A DNA stretch of 64,000 nt, taken from positions 186,001 to 250,000 of the forward strand of contig NZ_AP028055.1 in assembly GCF_040365225.1 (NCBI RefSeq), written 5' to 3'. The notes beneath the pieces are model-generated. The model searched no databases. It saw only the letters and a program-made list of their open reading frames with translations, and was not told the DNA's origin. This document shows positions 29,869 through 39,410 of this stretch, one piece after another. This stretch comes from Bacteroides sedimenti. GTDB lineage: Bacteria > Bacteroidota > Bacteroidia > Bacteroidales > Bacteroidaceae. How positions within the stretch are numbered: position 1 is the stretch's first letter; every line of letters begins with the position of its first letter. The position numbers and the translations under genes were made by a program.

Positions 29869-31665
29869 CTATTCGAGCAATAAGGAGACTGCGATGGAAC
29901 CGACGCCGGCATTCATGCCGATGACCGGGGATATATCGACTACCGAAACCGGCTGCTTGCCTGTAAGCGCAATCATTTTATCGGTGTATACATCCGCCCC
30001 CATCTTATTATGGGCATGCAGAACGATATAATTCCATACTTGCTGCTGCCTGGTTAGTGTGCAGATATGATTCATCACTTTATTTATATTGGCTGCCTGT
30101 CCGAATGTTTTTCCAAATAGGATGGCCTTGCCTTCGTTGTCCATGGATACCACGGGATTTATACCCAACAAAGTGGCTAGAAAGCCTTTCTTCTTTGAAA
30201 CTCTTCCTCCCCTGATCATGTACTTAAGGTCTTTTACGCTGACAAATATCCGGGCGTTTTTAATCCAATCTTCGGCTGCATTAACAATATCGAGTATCGG
30301 CATGCCTGATTCGATGGACTGTGCAACCCTGAGCACCAGCAACCCCAAGGCACCTGAGAGGTTTTTTGAATCGATAACATATACGGGCTTCTGAAACTCA
30401 CCTGATATTCGCTCGGCAGCTTTCACACTATTCAGATAGGTTCCGCTGAAATGTTGTGTGAGATGCACCGCTATAATGGCATCATAATGCGAGGCGAGTT
30501 TAGAGTAAAGGTTGATGAATGTGCGTTCGTTAATCTGTGATGTTTTGGGAAGCTCATCGCTGTTGTCCAGTAAATCATACAGCTGATTGGGCTGCATGGT
30601 TACTTTGTCGAGGTAATAATTGCCTTTCCAGTTTATATTGAGCGGAACCACATTTATCTGGTAGTAATCAATAAGTTCTTCGGATAAATCGCAGGCAGAG
30701 TCTGTAACCAATGCTATATTCCACTTTCTATGCGTTGCATACTCATTCTGGCGAACCATATCATCCACTTTTTGATAGGAAATTGTTCCGAAATCTTTGA
30801 GTGTATGAAACAGGTCTGCCGGATGATTGGTATGCACATGTATGCGGCAAAGTGAATCGGACCCCGCGACAACCACGGAATCTCCATTTTCAATAAGCAG
30901 CTTCTGCAGATTGGGTTTACTGATGGATATATCTCTTAACAATGCCTCTGTACAATAACGGTAATTAATATCGCCATTCTCCGCATCGTCTGAATGGATA
31001 AGGGTAATGGTTTTATTTAATTGTGGAACAATTTTGCGGATATTATAGTTCTTAATGAAATCGATAATACCTTCCATAAAATAGACAAACCCTTTTGCTC
31101 CGGCATCGACTAATTTGTTTTTCTCCAGGATAAGAAGCCTGGAGGTGGTTTCAATAAGCGATTGATGAAGCACTTCTAACGAACTGACAAGAATCTTTTT
31201 GAAATCCTGAATAACAGATTGCTTGCTGAATATATAGTCCGACCACTCCTTGATAACGGTAAGCATGGTTCCTTCAACCGGATTTGCAATGGCATCATAC
31301 ATATACGGTATGGATCTCTTAATGCTGGCGGCAAATTCGGGAACGGTGATACTGTTTTTATGGTTGGTTTCTTTGCTTACTCCAAACAGAAACTGGGCAA
31401 AGATAACTCCTGAATTGCCGCGCGCACCGATCAGTGCGGCTTCGGCAATATTATCAAGCGTGTTTTTATATGATTTATCGGGTTTGATACTGTCTATAAC
31501 AGACCGGACGGTAGATGCCAGGTTTGTTCCGGTATCATTGTCTTTAACCGGAAATACATTGATCCTGTTTATTTCGGCCTGATTTTCGAGTATCCTGTAT
31601 CCTCCTGCAAGGAAGGCGTAATACAAAGAACGTCCATCTATTTCAAGAATAAGAGAGTTTTTCAT
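29869..31665 (-). CDS. DAK2-DegV fusion (FakA-FakB-like fatty acid kinase)
   Basis: A 598-residue fusion. The N-terminal DAK2/FakA kinase-like domain covers about residues 10-205, with the metal/ATP loop DNDTGTNLAS (D42, D44, N48) and GARGNSGVIFAQFLFG. A middle part with a FakA-central-like region spans about 210-310. The C-terminal DegV/FakB fatty-acid-binding domain covers about 315-598 (IALVTDSACDLSEELIDYYQ, TSQINERTFINLY, AVHLTQHFSGTYLNSVKAAE, VIDSKNLSGALGLLVLRVA). In Gram-positives FakA phosphorylates FakB-bound fatty acid to acyl phosphate. Here both parts are in one chain, encoded upstream of plsY. Confidence 0.87.
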   Translation of the reverse strand: MKNSLILEIDGRSLYYAFLAGGYRILENQAEINRINVFPVKDNDTGTNLASTVRSVIDSIKPDKSYKNTLDNIAEAALIGARGNSGVIFAQFLFGVSKETNHKNSITVPEFAASIKRSIPYMYDAIANPVEGTMLTVIKEWSDYIFSKQSVIQDFKKILVSSLEVLHQSLIETTSRLLILEKNKLVDAGAKGFVYFMEGIIDFIKNYNIRKIVPQLNKTITLIHSDDAENGDINYRYCTEALLRDISISKPNLQKLLIENGDSVVVAGSDSLCRIHVHTNHPADLFHTLKDFGTISYQKVDDMVRQNEYATHRKWNIALVTDSACDLSEELIDYYQINVVPLNINWKGNYYLDKVTMQPNQLYDLLDNSDELPKTSQINERTFINLYSKLASHYDAIIAVHLTQHFSGTYLNSVKAAERISGEFQKPVYVIDSKNLSGALGLLVLRVAQSIESGMPILDIVNAAEDWIKNARIFVSVKDLKYMIRGGRVSKKKGFLATLLGINPVVSMDNEGKAILFGKTFGQAANINKVMNHICTLTRQQQVWNYIVLHAHNKMGADVYTDKMIALTGKQPVSVVDISPVIGMNAGVGSIAVSLLLE

Positions 31666-31701
31666 TTCGTCAGGTATAAATGAATGTTACTTATTAATGG
31701 A

Positions 31702-34272
31702 TTAATTCTTTATGAACTTCCGGGATGTTATGATTCCGTTTGATTTTATTACAGCGATGTAAACACCCGGTGCATAAGCTGAAACATCAAACGACCGTTC
31801 ATAGGCATTGATTGCTGCGCTCTCGACAAGCTTTCCGCTTGAATTAAAGATCTGAATCATCTCTATATTATCCTGCGACTTTATGGTTAGATAGTAGGTG
31901 CATGGATTGGGAGAAAGGATTAATGAAGCGGATTCGGGCTTTGTCCATTCAATATCCGACAGGTTCTGGTCTACGGTGAGGTATATCGTGTTTGGATTGG
32001 ACAATGTATATCCGTCGTAAACACAATATTTTAATGAATCGATTCCCGTAAAACCACGATTGGGGAGATAATCGAAAGAGCCGTCGTTCTTGAGATAAAT
32101 TTGTCCGTTGACTGGATTTTCGGTAATGAGGCTAACCATTGCGTTGCCGTCAAGATCAAAATCGTTTTTGAGTACCCCATCAGAAACATTGACCGAAACA
32201 GGGAAGGAAGGGCCGGCAAAAACAAAACTGTCTCGTACGGCTATTGCAGAGGTGTTGAATTTTGTCAGATTCTCCTTCATTACGTAATAACTTGTTTTTA
32301 GTTTCTCGGACGATGAATAATCGGGGAAATTAACCCATGGCTGCCATTTATAACGGGTTGAGGGGGTGTACCATTTGTTTTTGTATCTCACTGATGGAAC
32401 AAAACCGTCGGAAATGGTATCTTCTTTTGCTTCGGTGCTTCTATTGTCGTTAAAGACTTTCATTTGGTCCGGAGCCACAACATTTATATACGACCACGGA
32501 ATTCGCACCGTAATCTTGTCATCCGAAATAGTGACTGCATCTTTTGACGATTCGGGCTGGAAATCATAATTAACCTGAAGATTGCCGATATATTGCACAT
32601 CCGAATGCGAGGAGTTATTGCGTATTCTTACAATATTCCACGGAGCGCCATCGGTGGCAATGGAATGATAAAGCTGTGAAGGGGCGGATGACTTATGCCA
32701 TATACCAAAAATATCGTAAGCCTGGGTTACAAATAACTTGGCAGAATAATTGGATATCTGAAGCGCAAACTCCGAACGGGAGGGGATGGTATCGCCTGTG
32801 GGAAGAACAGACTCGCCCAGCTTATTGGAATATGTGTCGAGAGAAACCCACATTTGATCGGGGATGTCAAGAGGGTTTTTTAAACCGATTTCCAGATCGA
32901 AAGAGGCATATCCGGGCTTGGCATTGAGGTAGGTAATAGCTTCGGCTGAATTGTATTTGATCAGGGTGTCTTGCTGAATCTCTTTATCAAAAGAGACTAA
33001 TCCAAAATTTTGCTCGGCGGAAGCTAAGTTATGCCATAAGATTCTGCTATCGGCAATGTAGTCTACTGGATCGGTAATCCATGTTCTCTTGAACCATTCG
33101 TCAATCCACGAAAACTGTATACCGCCTCCACAAGCTGTGCTCTTTATTGTGTTGAGAAGCCGGATGTTTGTAAGGCCCTGATTGTACTCATCGAACCCGC
33201 CATGATTCATGCCGGACGATGTGTAATGGGCTATTGCCCAACTGGATGGAACGCCATACTCTGCAATGATAAGCGGGAACCGGGTATAGTGAGATTTTAA
33301 TTCGGTTAAATATCCTTTGTAACTGTTGGGGCCGTAATCATCCGAGAATGTTTGATAGGAGGATTGGCGACCGATAAAATCGGGGTAATATGGATAGGCG
33401 TGATAACTGATAAATAAACCGGCTTTTGATGATTGAGTGAGCTGGATTTTTGAAAGATCAACATTTTCGCTGTCTTCTTCTCTGTTAGGATCTTCTTTGT
33501 GTGAAATAGGATCTAAAGTGGGCCAGCTGGAAGCGCTGACCGGCCGCTGGGTTTTATAACCCGATTGCTCGTAGCTTACTGTATAATCAAGCATGCTTGT
33601 TAACCAGGCTTCAGATGCCGAGCTGTTGTTTACCGTGAAATAGCTCCCTTCATATTTATCTATTGGCAAATTTAACGCGTTGGTTGTGTTTACCTCTATT
33701 GGGTGAATTTCTCTCCCTATAATATAACCTAAACACCACTTGGATACATCTGTAGTGTACGAACCGAATGCTTTGCCTGTACGAGACTGAATAGTTCTGT
33801 TGCCATGAACGCAGTCTATATTTTCCTCGATCTCTTGTTTGAAAGCGTCTGACAGATAGTATAAGTTGTTGGCATATCCCGGCAATTCCTCTTCGAGCCA
33901 TACTCCTTGCAAAAATAAAAGAGGATTTTGAGGATTGGCTTTGTTATAGCTGTCCAGGGCTTCAAAAAAACGGGGGAAATGAAGGGTATATACACGGATG
34001 CAGTTAAAACCGGCTTCCTTTATTTCCTTAAACCATCTGGAATAATCACTTGATGTGGCTGCCATTTCGCCTGGAAATGTACCGGGAACCGCAACTCCCA
34101 GGTTTATTCCTTTAATGAAAAAGGGAACATATCCGGAACCATTCCAAATGGTGAGGCTTGTGTTGTTTGTAGAAAATGGATATTGAACCGGATGTTGGGA
34201 AAATAAAGGAATGCTGGTTCCTGAAATAAGAAAAACAAAAATGATTGCAAGCAGTGATAAATTCTTTTTCAT
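31702..34272 (-). CDS. Secreted glycoside hydrolase-like protein with C-terminal sorting domain
   Basis: An 856-residue exported protein. Signal peptide MKKNLSLLAIIFVFLISGTS; a TIM-barrel-like domain at about 45-420 (KGINLGVAVPGTFPGEMAAT, GFNCIRVYTLHFPRFFEALD and the candidate catalytic Glu in PLIIAEYGVPSSW near 335); a beta-rich middle; an Ig/cadherin-like module with NVSDGVLKNDFDLDGNAMVS; and a last ~80-residue type IX-secretion-type domain (LSPNPCTYYLTIKSQDN...APGVYIAVIKSNG). The family was not assigned. The start at 34270-34272 replaces an upstream TTG. It diverges from the exopolysaccharide operon and may trim that polymer. It lies 36 bp before the lipid operon on the same strand. Confidence 0.75.
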   Translation of the reverse strand: MKKNLSLLAIIFVFLISGTSIPLFSQHPVQYPFSTNNTSLTIWNGSGYVPFFIKGINLGVAVPGTFPGEMAATSSDYSRWFKEIKEAGFNCIRVYTLHFPRFFEALDSYNKANPQNPLLFLQGVWLEEELPGYANNLYYLSDAFKQEIEENIDCVHGNRTIQSRTGKAFGSYTTDVSKWCLGYIIGREIHPIEVNTTNALNLPIDKYEGSYFTVNNSSASEAWLTSMLDYTVSYEQSGYKTQRPVSASSWPTLDPISHKEDPNREEDSENVDLSKIQLTQSSKAGLFISYHAYPYYPDFIGRQSSYQTFSDDYGPNSYKGYLTELKSHYTRFPLIIAEYGVPSSWAIAHYTSSGMNHGGFDEYNQGLTNIRLLNTIKSTACGGGIQFSWIDEWFKRTWITDPVDYIADSRILWHNLASAEQNFGLVSFDKEIQQDTLIKYNSAEAITYLNAKPGYASFDLEIGLKNPLDIPDQMWVSLDTYSNKLGESVLPTGDTIPSRSEFALQISNYSAKLFVTQAYDIFGIWHKSSAPSQLYHSIATDGAPWNIVRIRNNSSHSDVQYIGNLQVNYDFQPESSKDAVTISDDKITVRIPWSYINVVAPDQMKVFNDNRSTEAKEDTISDGFVPSVRYKNKWYTPSTRYKWQPWVNFPDYSSSEKLKTSYYVMKENLTKFNTSAIAVRDSFVFAGPSFPVSVNVSDGVLKNDFDLDGNAMVSLITENPVNGQIYLKNDGSFDYLPNRGFTGIDSLKYCVYDGYTLSNPNTIYLTVDQNLSDIEWTKPESASLILSPNPCTYYLTIKSQDNIEMIQIFNSSGKLVESAAINAYERSFDVSAYAPGVYIAVIKSNGIITSRKFIKN

Positions 34273-34583
34273 AGTCCGATTTTTTTTAATAGCCAACTAA
34301 TATATAACTGAAAATATCTCTATTAAAGATTTATATAAATCGAAAAAAAGAAATAGACATTTGGAAAAATGCCGAAGAAAAACGAATATAATATAAAGAA
34401 TCTACAATTTTATATTTTTTTGAGAAAAAATAATGCTCTCTTCTGATGAAAAAAAGAATAGCGCTTTCATTCTCAAAAAAATAACGAACTACTTGCTTTT
34501 TAAAAATAGTTAATTATATTTGTGAAAATAATAGCCCGTGCTATTAAAAAAACCTTTGTTATCAGTAATAGAATTGATTTAAT
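34273..34583. other. Divergent promoter region of the exopolysaccharide locus
   Basis: About 310 bp of AT-rich DNA between the glycosidase-like gene and the receiver gene. On the plus strand TTG (34493) and -7 TATATTTG (34515-34522) form a Bacteroides-type promoter. A short hairpin AATAGC-CCGT-GCTATT followed by six A residues lies in the leader near 34530-34550. Confidence 0.55.
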
Positions 34584-34967
34584 ATGATGAAAAAAACAGT
34601 CGTAATTATTTCAAGTGATGCATTATTTCCTCAGTTGTTTGAGACATTACTTTTTAGAAAAGTAAAAGACCTGGAAATAATAATTTGCAGATCTGTGCAG
34701 GAAATCAACCTGAAGTTAGACCAGTCTGCAGTGGATTTAACCCTTATGGACTCAATATTAAACAATACTCCTAGCTTTGAAATAATGCGATACGTTAGGA
34801 TGGAAAAACAAGTTGCATCTCCCATCTTCTTCTTCCCGGAGATAAATACTGAAAGATATACTTATAAATCGTATGCTATGGGGGCTAACAGAATAATAAA
34901 TAAACCATTCGATCCCTATAAAATAACTGATGATATTGCAGAATTCTTAAATTGTAATAATGATTGA
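34584..34967 (+). CDS. Single-domain receiver (CheY-like) protein
   Basis: A 127-residue REC domain without an output domain. The phospho-acceptor is probably D56 (VDLTLMDSILNNT) and the conserved lysine K107 (RIINKPFDPYKI). The N-terminal acidic pair is reduced to one Asp (IISSDAL, D12), and the usual Thr/Ser switch position reads IFFF, so signalling may be altered or lost. First gene of the operon; no histidine kinase is adjacent. It probably regulates the synthase or another operon protein by direct contact, as stand-alone receivers do, which is inference. Confidence 0.75.
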   Translation: MMKKTVVIISSDALFPQLFETLLFRKVKDLEIIICRSVQEINLKLDQSAVDLTLMDSILNNTPSFEIMRYVRMEKQVASPIFFFPEINTERYTYKSYAMGANRIINKPFDPYKITDDIAEFLNCNND

Positions 34968-34972
34968 AAGTT

Positions 34973-36220
34973 ATGACTATGAGAAAAATATTAATTCCTT
35001 TGCTTTATATGTTTATTCCTATATGCCTGTGTGATGTGCATTCGCAGACAAATAGACCTGCAACAGAAAAAAATGTTGAGAGATCTGAAAGATATAAACA
35101 ATATCAACAAACAATTGAAGAGGCAAAAAAGAAGCTGAGCTCGGATCCTGAAAATGGAGATTTGATGATTCTTATTGCAAATAATTATGCCTGGCAGGAA
35201 AAAAACGATTCGGCATTGATCTATATTGATAAGGCTCAGCAAATTAAATATTATAATAATGATCTGTTTGATTCATGGCTCAATGTATTATTGTGGTCGC
35301 ATCAGTATGAAAAGCTGATTGAAACAATTAAAATAGCCCGGCAATATAACTACACGAATAATGAAAATATTCTTCGAAAACAGTTAATTGCTTATACAGA
35401 GCTAAAGGAATATAACGAAGGGGTAAAGCTGGCTGAATCTCCCGAAAATAAAGAACTTATCAATATTGAGGATATATCTTATCTTTATAACAATCTCTTA
35501 TTGAAAAGAAATACGAATGCAATAACAGCTTTGTATTCGTTGGATTTCTTCGACTCGTACGCACCACAGCATTTAGCCTCTATCGGATATTCATTGCCGG
35601 TTAGTAAACACACGCTTGCAGTTCGTTTGAATTACGCTAAACGATTTGGAAATGATGATGTGCAAATTGAGTCTGATTTCTATTATCAGTTGAAAAACAA
35701 GTCGTATATGTATTTTAATTACGGATATGCATTCAATGCTTCGCTTTTCCCGGAACATCGTTTGGGGTATGAATACTATCTTCCGTTAAAACATAAAATG
35801 GAAACGTCTCTGGGAGCAAGGTACCTATCGTATACAAACTCAAAAGTCTTTATTCTTACAGGACACATAGAAAAATATATGGGTAGAAGCTGGTTGGCTT
35901 TACGACCTTTTTATGCTATCCAGAAAAATTTCACGGCACTGACACTGATTGGAAACTATAGGCTCTATGGAAAAAATCCGTTCAATTATTGGGGTATTGA
36001 ACTTGGATACGGAAACTCACCGGATGATAGCTATGCTAATATTCTGAATGCTACTTATAATGATTTGAAGGCTTACAGGGTGAAACTTGAAAAAAACATT
36101 GCAATCAACAGGATTTCAGATTTAAGGATTGGAATTGGATATTCGAGAGAAGAGTTCAAATCAGGTGATTATAGAAACAGATATTTAATTGAACTGGGAT
36201 ATAAATTTAGATTTAAATGA
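34973..36220 (+). CDS. TPR plus outer-membrane beta-barrel protein (YaiO-like)
   Basis: A 415-residue protein. Signal peptide MRKILIPLLYMFIPICLCDV; TPR-like helices at about 30-180 (EAKKKLSSDPENGDLMILIA, NNDLFDSWLNVLLWSHQYEK); and a C-terminal ~230-residue beta-barrel rich in aromatic strands (TLAVRLNYAKRFGNDDVQIE, SYMYFNYGYAFNASL, YLIELGYKFRFK ending in a typical aromatic last strand). This is the YaiO outer-membrane family. The layout of TPR plus barrel next to a GT2 synthase parallels PgaA or AlgK/AlgE export parts. Predicted role: carry polymer across the outer membrane. The start was chosen at the ATG after the receiver stop. It overlaps the next gene by 4 bp. Confidence 0.8.
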   Translation: MTMRKILIPLLYMFIPICLCDVHSQTNRPATEKNVERSERYKQYQQTIEEAKKKLSSDPENGDLMILIANNYAWQEKNDSALIYIDKAQQIKYYNNDLFDSWLNVLLWSHQYEKLIETIKIARQYNYTNNENILRKQLIAYTELKEYNEGVKLAESPENKELINIEDISYLYNNLLLKRNTNAITALYSLDFFDSYAPQHLASIGYSLPVSKHTLAVRLNYAKRFGNDDVQIESDFYYQLKNKSYMYFNYGYAFNASLFPEHRLGYEYYLPLKHKMETSLGARYLSYTNSKVFILTGHIEKYMGRSWLALRPFYAIQKNFTALTLIGNYRLYGKNPFNYWGIELGYGNSPDDSYANILNATYNDLKAYRVKLEKNIAINRISDLRIGIGYSREEFKSGDYRNRYLIELGYKFRFK

Positions 36221-37443
36221 AAGTAATAAAATTTTATTTGCAATATTGGCTGGTCCGATTGCTATATTTAATATTTATAATGCTTGTTCTTTGCGGAAGT
36301 TACTGCTATACAGTGCAGAGTTTCTCGGTAGGAAACCATGTGTTTACAAATCCATTTTTCCACTTGCATGATAATCTGCCCTTCTGGGTAAATTACATTG
36401 AGTATTTTATATTGGTGTTTGTAATTTCTACAGTGCTGATAATATTGCTTACTCAATACTACTCTTTCAGAAAGAGAAGGAAAGAGAGGATGCGTGATAA
36501 ATTTGTAAAACGCTACTATAAAAACATCGTTACGGAATTGTTCAGGGAGAATGAAGAGGATGCCTCGGAAGAGAAAGAGTGGAAATACAAAAATGAAATC
36601 ATGGCAAAAAATGATTTCTACAAAGAACTTGTTATAAAAACGTTTGTTCAGGTGCATAATCAAACGATTGGAAGAATAAGGCAAAAAACTGAATCCATGA
36701 TGAAGGAACTTGCTTTTGAGAAACTAATCGGAAGCTACTTGTACTCTCCTTTTTATAAGCATAAAAAAATAGCCCTGGATACAATTTCTGAGTTTAAAAT
36801 AAAAGGGCATGAGAAGTATCTGCTGAAACTGATTAAACAGAAAAGGAATAAACTGCTACACACTGACGCATTGATGACGCTAATCAGACTGAACGTGCAT
36901 GAGAACTTAAATGTGCTTGCTGAAACGGATGTGGATATTTCAATGTGGGATATAAATATGATTGTCAGAAATATTGAGAAAGACAATGAGGCAAGAATCC
37001 CTTACGATGAACTGATCAATTCTGCCAACGAAGGTATGCAGCTGTTAGGGATTATACTAATACGAATTCATGACAGGACAGAATTTAAACAGAATGTTAG
37101 AGGGAAAACAGAGAGCAAAAACCCTGAAATAAGGGACGAAGCTATTCTGACATTCTCCACTTTTGCTGAAAATAAAGATGATTTTGATTTATTATTAAAT
37201 AAATATCCGGAGTGCTCGGATAGTACCAAGAAATACATTGTTGAAAGAATGAGTGATAACCCGTATGAAGAACAAGTTACAAATTTCTTTGAATGGGTGG
37301 TACTGAACGAACCGATTCCTAATAAATTAATTGCAATTATGAATCTACTGACACTGGATATATCAAAAGTAGCCGAACTTAAGAAGTCTGAAGACGAGGC
37401 AATAAGAATGGCATGTGAACAGGTTCTGGATTTTAATAATTAA
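36217..37443 (+). CDS. Membrane protein with HEAT-like repeats
   Basis: A 408-residue protein. Two membrane helices lie at about 12-32 (LVRLLYLIFIMLVLCGSYCY) and 59-84 (YIEYFILVFVISTVLIILLT), followed by a basic stretch (SFRKRRKERMRDK) and a long cytoplasmic helical part. Repeats such as KKIALDTISEFKIKGHEKYL, LIKQKRNKLLHTDALMTLIR and RDEAILTFSTFAENKDDFD have the HEAT pattern. Predicted scaffold on the inner membrane, joining the synthase to partner or signal proteins. No catalytic motif is seen. It lies between the export barrel and the GT2 gene with a 4-bp overlap upstream. Confidence 0.7.
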   Translation: MKVIKFYLQYWLVRLLYLIFIMLVLCGSYCYTVQSFSVGNHVFTNPFFHLHDNLPFWVNYIEYFILVFVISTVLIILLTQYYSFRKRRKERMRDKFVKRYYKNIVTELFRENEEDASEEKEWKYKNEIMAKNDFYKELVIKTFVQVHNQTIGRIRQKTESMMKELAFEKLIGSYLYSPFYKHKKIALDTISEFKIKGHEKYLLKLIKQKRNKLLHTDALMTLIRLNVHENLNVLAETDVDISMWDINMIVRNIEKDNEARIPYDELINSANEGMQLLGIILIRIHDRTEFKQNVRGKTESKNPEIRDEAILTFSTFAENKDDFDLLLNKYPECSDSTKKYIVERMSDNPYEEQVTNFFEWVVLNEPIPNKLIAIMNLLTLDISKVAELKKSEDEAIRMACEQVLDFNN

Positions 37444-37455
37444 TTGGTGTAAAAA

Positions 37456-38895
37456 ATGGAAGAATACTTGATTGACATAATAAACTTTTTTTTCCTGGCA
37501 TTTTCTATAACGCTGTTTGGCATGTATCTGTTTACTGCCTTGCTTTCGATCATGGAAATTAATAGGTACAAAAATAAAAACTATAATTTTTATTACAGGT
37601 CAATGTTGGCGTTTCCAAAACTTCCTTCTGTTTCTATTATTGCACCGGCATATAATGAGGAAAAAACAATTGTGGAAAACATAAAATGCTTACTATCCGT
37701 GCAATATGTGGAATATGATATTATTATTGTAAATGATGGGAGTAAAGATAATACATTGGCAAGAATTATTGAGCACTTTGAATTGATAAAAGTAAATAAA
37801 GCCTACACAAAACATATAGAATGTGCCGAAATAAGAGGTATTTATCAATCTAAAAATAAGGCATACAGTAATTTGATTGTTGTTGATAAGGAAAACGGTG
37901 GAAAATCGGATGCTTTAAATGCCGGTATTAATATTTCTCAAAAAGACTTGTTCCTGGCAATAGATGTGGATTGCATTATTGAGCCGGATGCAATATTAAA
38001 GATGGTGAAACCCTTTGTAGACGATTCCAAACATATTGTAATTGCTTCGGGGGGAGTAATACGTATTGCTAACTCTTGTGAAGTAACCGACGGAAGGATA
38101 ACAAAGGTGAACTATCCGGATAATTTCTGGGCTAAATTTCAGGTGTTGGAATATTGCCGCGCATTTACTTTAGGACGTATGGCGTGGAGCAAGCTAAATG
38201 GACTGCTAATTATTTCGGGAGCTTTTGGACTCTTTGATCGGAGAAGGGTTCTTAAAGTTGGTGGATACGACACCTCATCCGTAGGAGAAGATCTTGAACT
38301 TGTTGTCAGGTTAAGAAAATACATGCACGAGGTGGAGAAGAAAAAATACAAAGTAGCCTTTATTCCGGATCCACTATGTTGGACTGAGGTGCCAGAAACA
38401 TACAAGGTACTTTCGAAGCAGAGAAATAGATGGACACGTGGGGCAATTGATACAATTAAGAAACATAGAAACATGTTTTTTAATAAAAAATATGGGATAA
38501 TAGGAATAGCAAGCTACCCATACTGGGTATTCTATGAATGGCTTACTCCGATAATAGAGTTCTTTGGCATTATTTTCCTGTTATTCTTTATAATCTGGGG
38601 AGCAATTAGCTGGCAAATTGCAATGATTGTACTGCTTTTTGTGATGACATTCTCTACCTTATTTTCATCAATCGCACTATTCATTGAAGCATATACATAT
38701 CAAAAATATAAAGGGTTCAGTTATTTATTGCAATCTTTCTTATTTATTTTTCTGGAAATGTTTATCTATCAACCGGTAAATATGCTATTCTCATTATCGG
38801 GTAATTTTGATTATTTTTTCCGAAAGAATAGTAAGGGATGGGGAAATATGACACGCAAAGGATTTTTGGTTAAAGAAGAAGAAACTATTAATTAA
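37456..38895 (+). CDS. Processive family 2 glycosyltransferase (polysaccharide synthase)
   Basis: A 479-residue membrane GT2 of the PgaC/hyaluronan-synthase/cellulose-synthase layout. An N-terminal helix (about 10-30) precedes the catalytic domain with APAYNEEKTIVENIKCLLSV, IIIVNDGSKDNTLA, FLAIDVDCIIEPDAIL (D-x-D), the acceptor-side GEDLELVVRLR (E-D) and the polymer-gating SKQRNRWTRGAID (Q/R-x-x-R-W). Four membrane helices follow (about 350-440). These signatures predict continuous chain synthesis coupled to transport through the inner membrane. The sugar is unknown. It follows the HEAT protein by 12 bp. Confidence 0.87.
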   Translation: MEEYLIDIINFFFLAFSITLFGMYLFTALLSIMEINRYKNKNYNFYYRSMLAFPKLPSVSIIAPAYNEEKTIVENIKCLLSVQYVEYDIIIVNDGSKDNTLARIIEHFELIKVNKAYTKHIECAEIRGIYQSKNKAYSNLIVVDKENGGKSDALNAGINISQKDLFLAIDVDCIIEPDAILKMVKPFVDDSKHIVIASGGVIRIANSCEVTDGRITKVNYPDNFWAKFQVLEYCRAFTLGRMAWSKLNGLLIISGAFGLFDRRRVLKVGGYDTSSVGEDLELVVRLRKYMHEVEKKKYKVAFIPDPLCWTEVPETYKVLSKQRNRWTRGAIDTIKKHRNMFFNKKYGIIGIASYPYWVFYEWLTPIIEFFGIIFLLFFIIWGAISWQIAMIVLLFVMTFSTLFSSIALFIEAYTYQKYKGFSYLLQSFLFIFLEMFIYQPVNMLFSLSGNFDYFFRKNSKGWGNMTRKGFLVKEEETIN

Positions 38896-38909
38896 TGAAG
38901 AAATAAACT

Positions 38910-39347
38910 ATGGACTTTTCAGCTACAAAAAGAAATCGGATTGCTTATAAGTTATTTGATATTCCGGTTATTGACAATCAACATAAACACTTTTTTGAGA
39001 TATTTGATAATCTGATTCTGATAAACCAGAAGGAAAATGAAGATGAGAGAGAATCTGACATCTTAGCCGAATTGAATGAGCTGCAAAGATATGCAATATA
39101 CCACTTCAATACCGAAGAACAGTTGATGCAGGAAGCTAACTGGAAATATGTAGAACAGCATATTATGCAGCATATGGTATTTAAAAATAAGTGTCTGGAA
39201 TTTCAGGTTGCATACAATTACAGGAATAAAGTGCTTTTGGAACAAATGGTTCTTTTCCTGAGAAAATGGTTTATCATGCATATCAGTGAAGTAGATGCGG
39301 CGTATGCAGATACTGTAAAGAAATACTTTTTAGAGAAAAAAGAATAG
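38910..39347 (+). CDS. Hemerythrin-like metal-binding protein
   Basis: A 145-residue bacteriohemerythrin with the di-iron ligand set H25 (DNQHKHFFEIF), H65 and E69 (YHFNTEEQLM), H84 and H88 (HIMQHMVF), and H124/D129 (HISEVDAAYAD). Such proteins bind O2 or sense oxygen and redox state. It is a stand-alone domain, last gene of the exopolysaccharide operon, 14 bp after the synthase and before a strong terminator. It may tie polymer production to oxygen, which is inference. Confidence 0.87.
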   Translation: MDFSATKRNRIAYKLFDIPVIDNQHKHFFEIFDNLILINQKENEDERESDILAELNELQRYAIYHFNTEEQLMQEANWKYVEQHIMQHMVFKNKCLEFQVAYNYRNKVLLEQMVLFLRKWFIMHISEVDAAYADTVKKYFLEKKE

Positions 39348-39410
39348 CATAGCTGGATATATCGCAATAAATGTAAGAGTGCCCGGCACTTGAAATATAA
39401 CCAAATAAAT

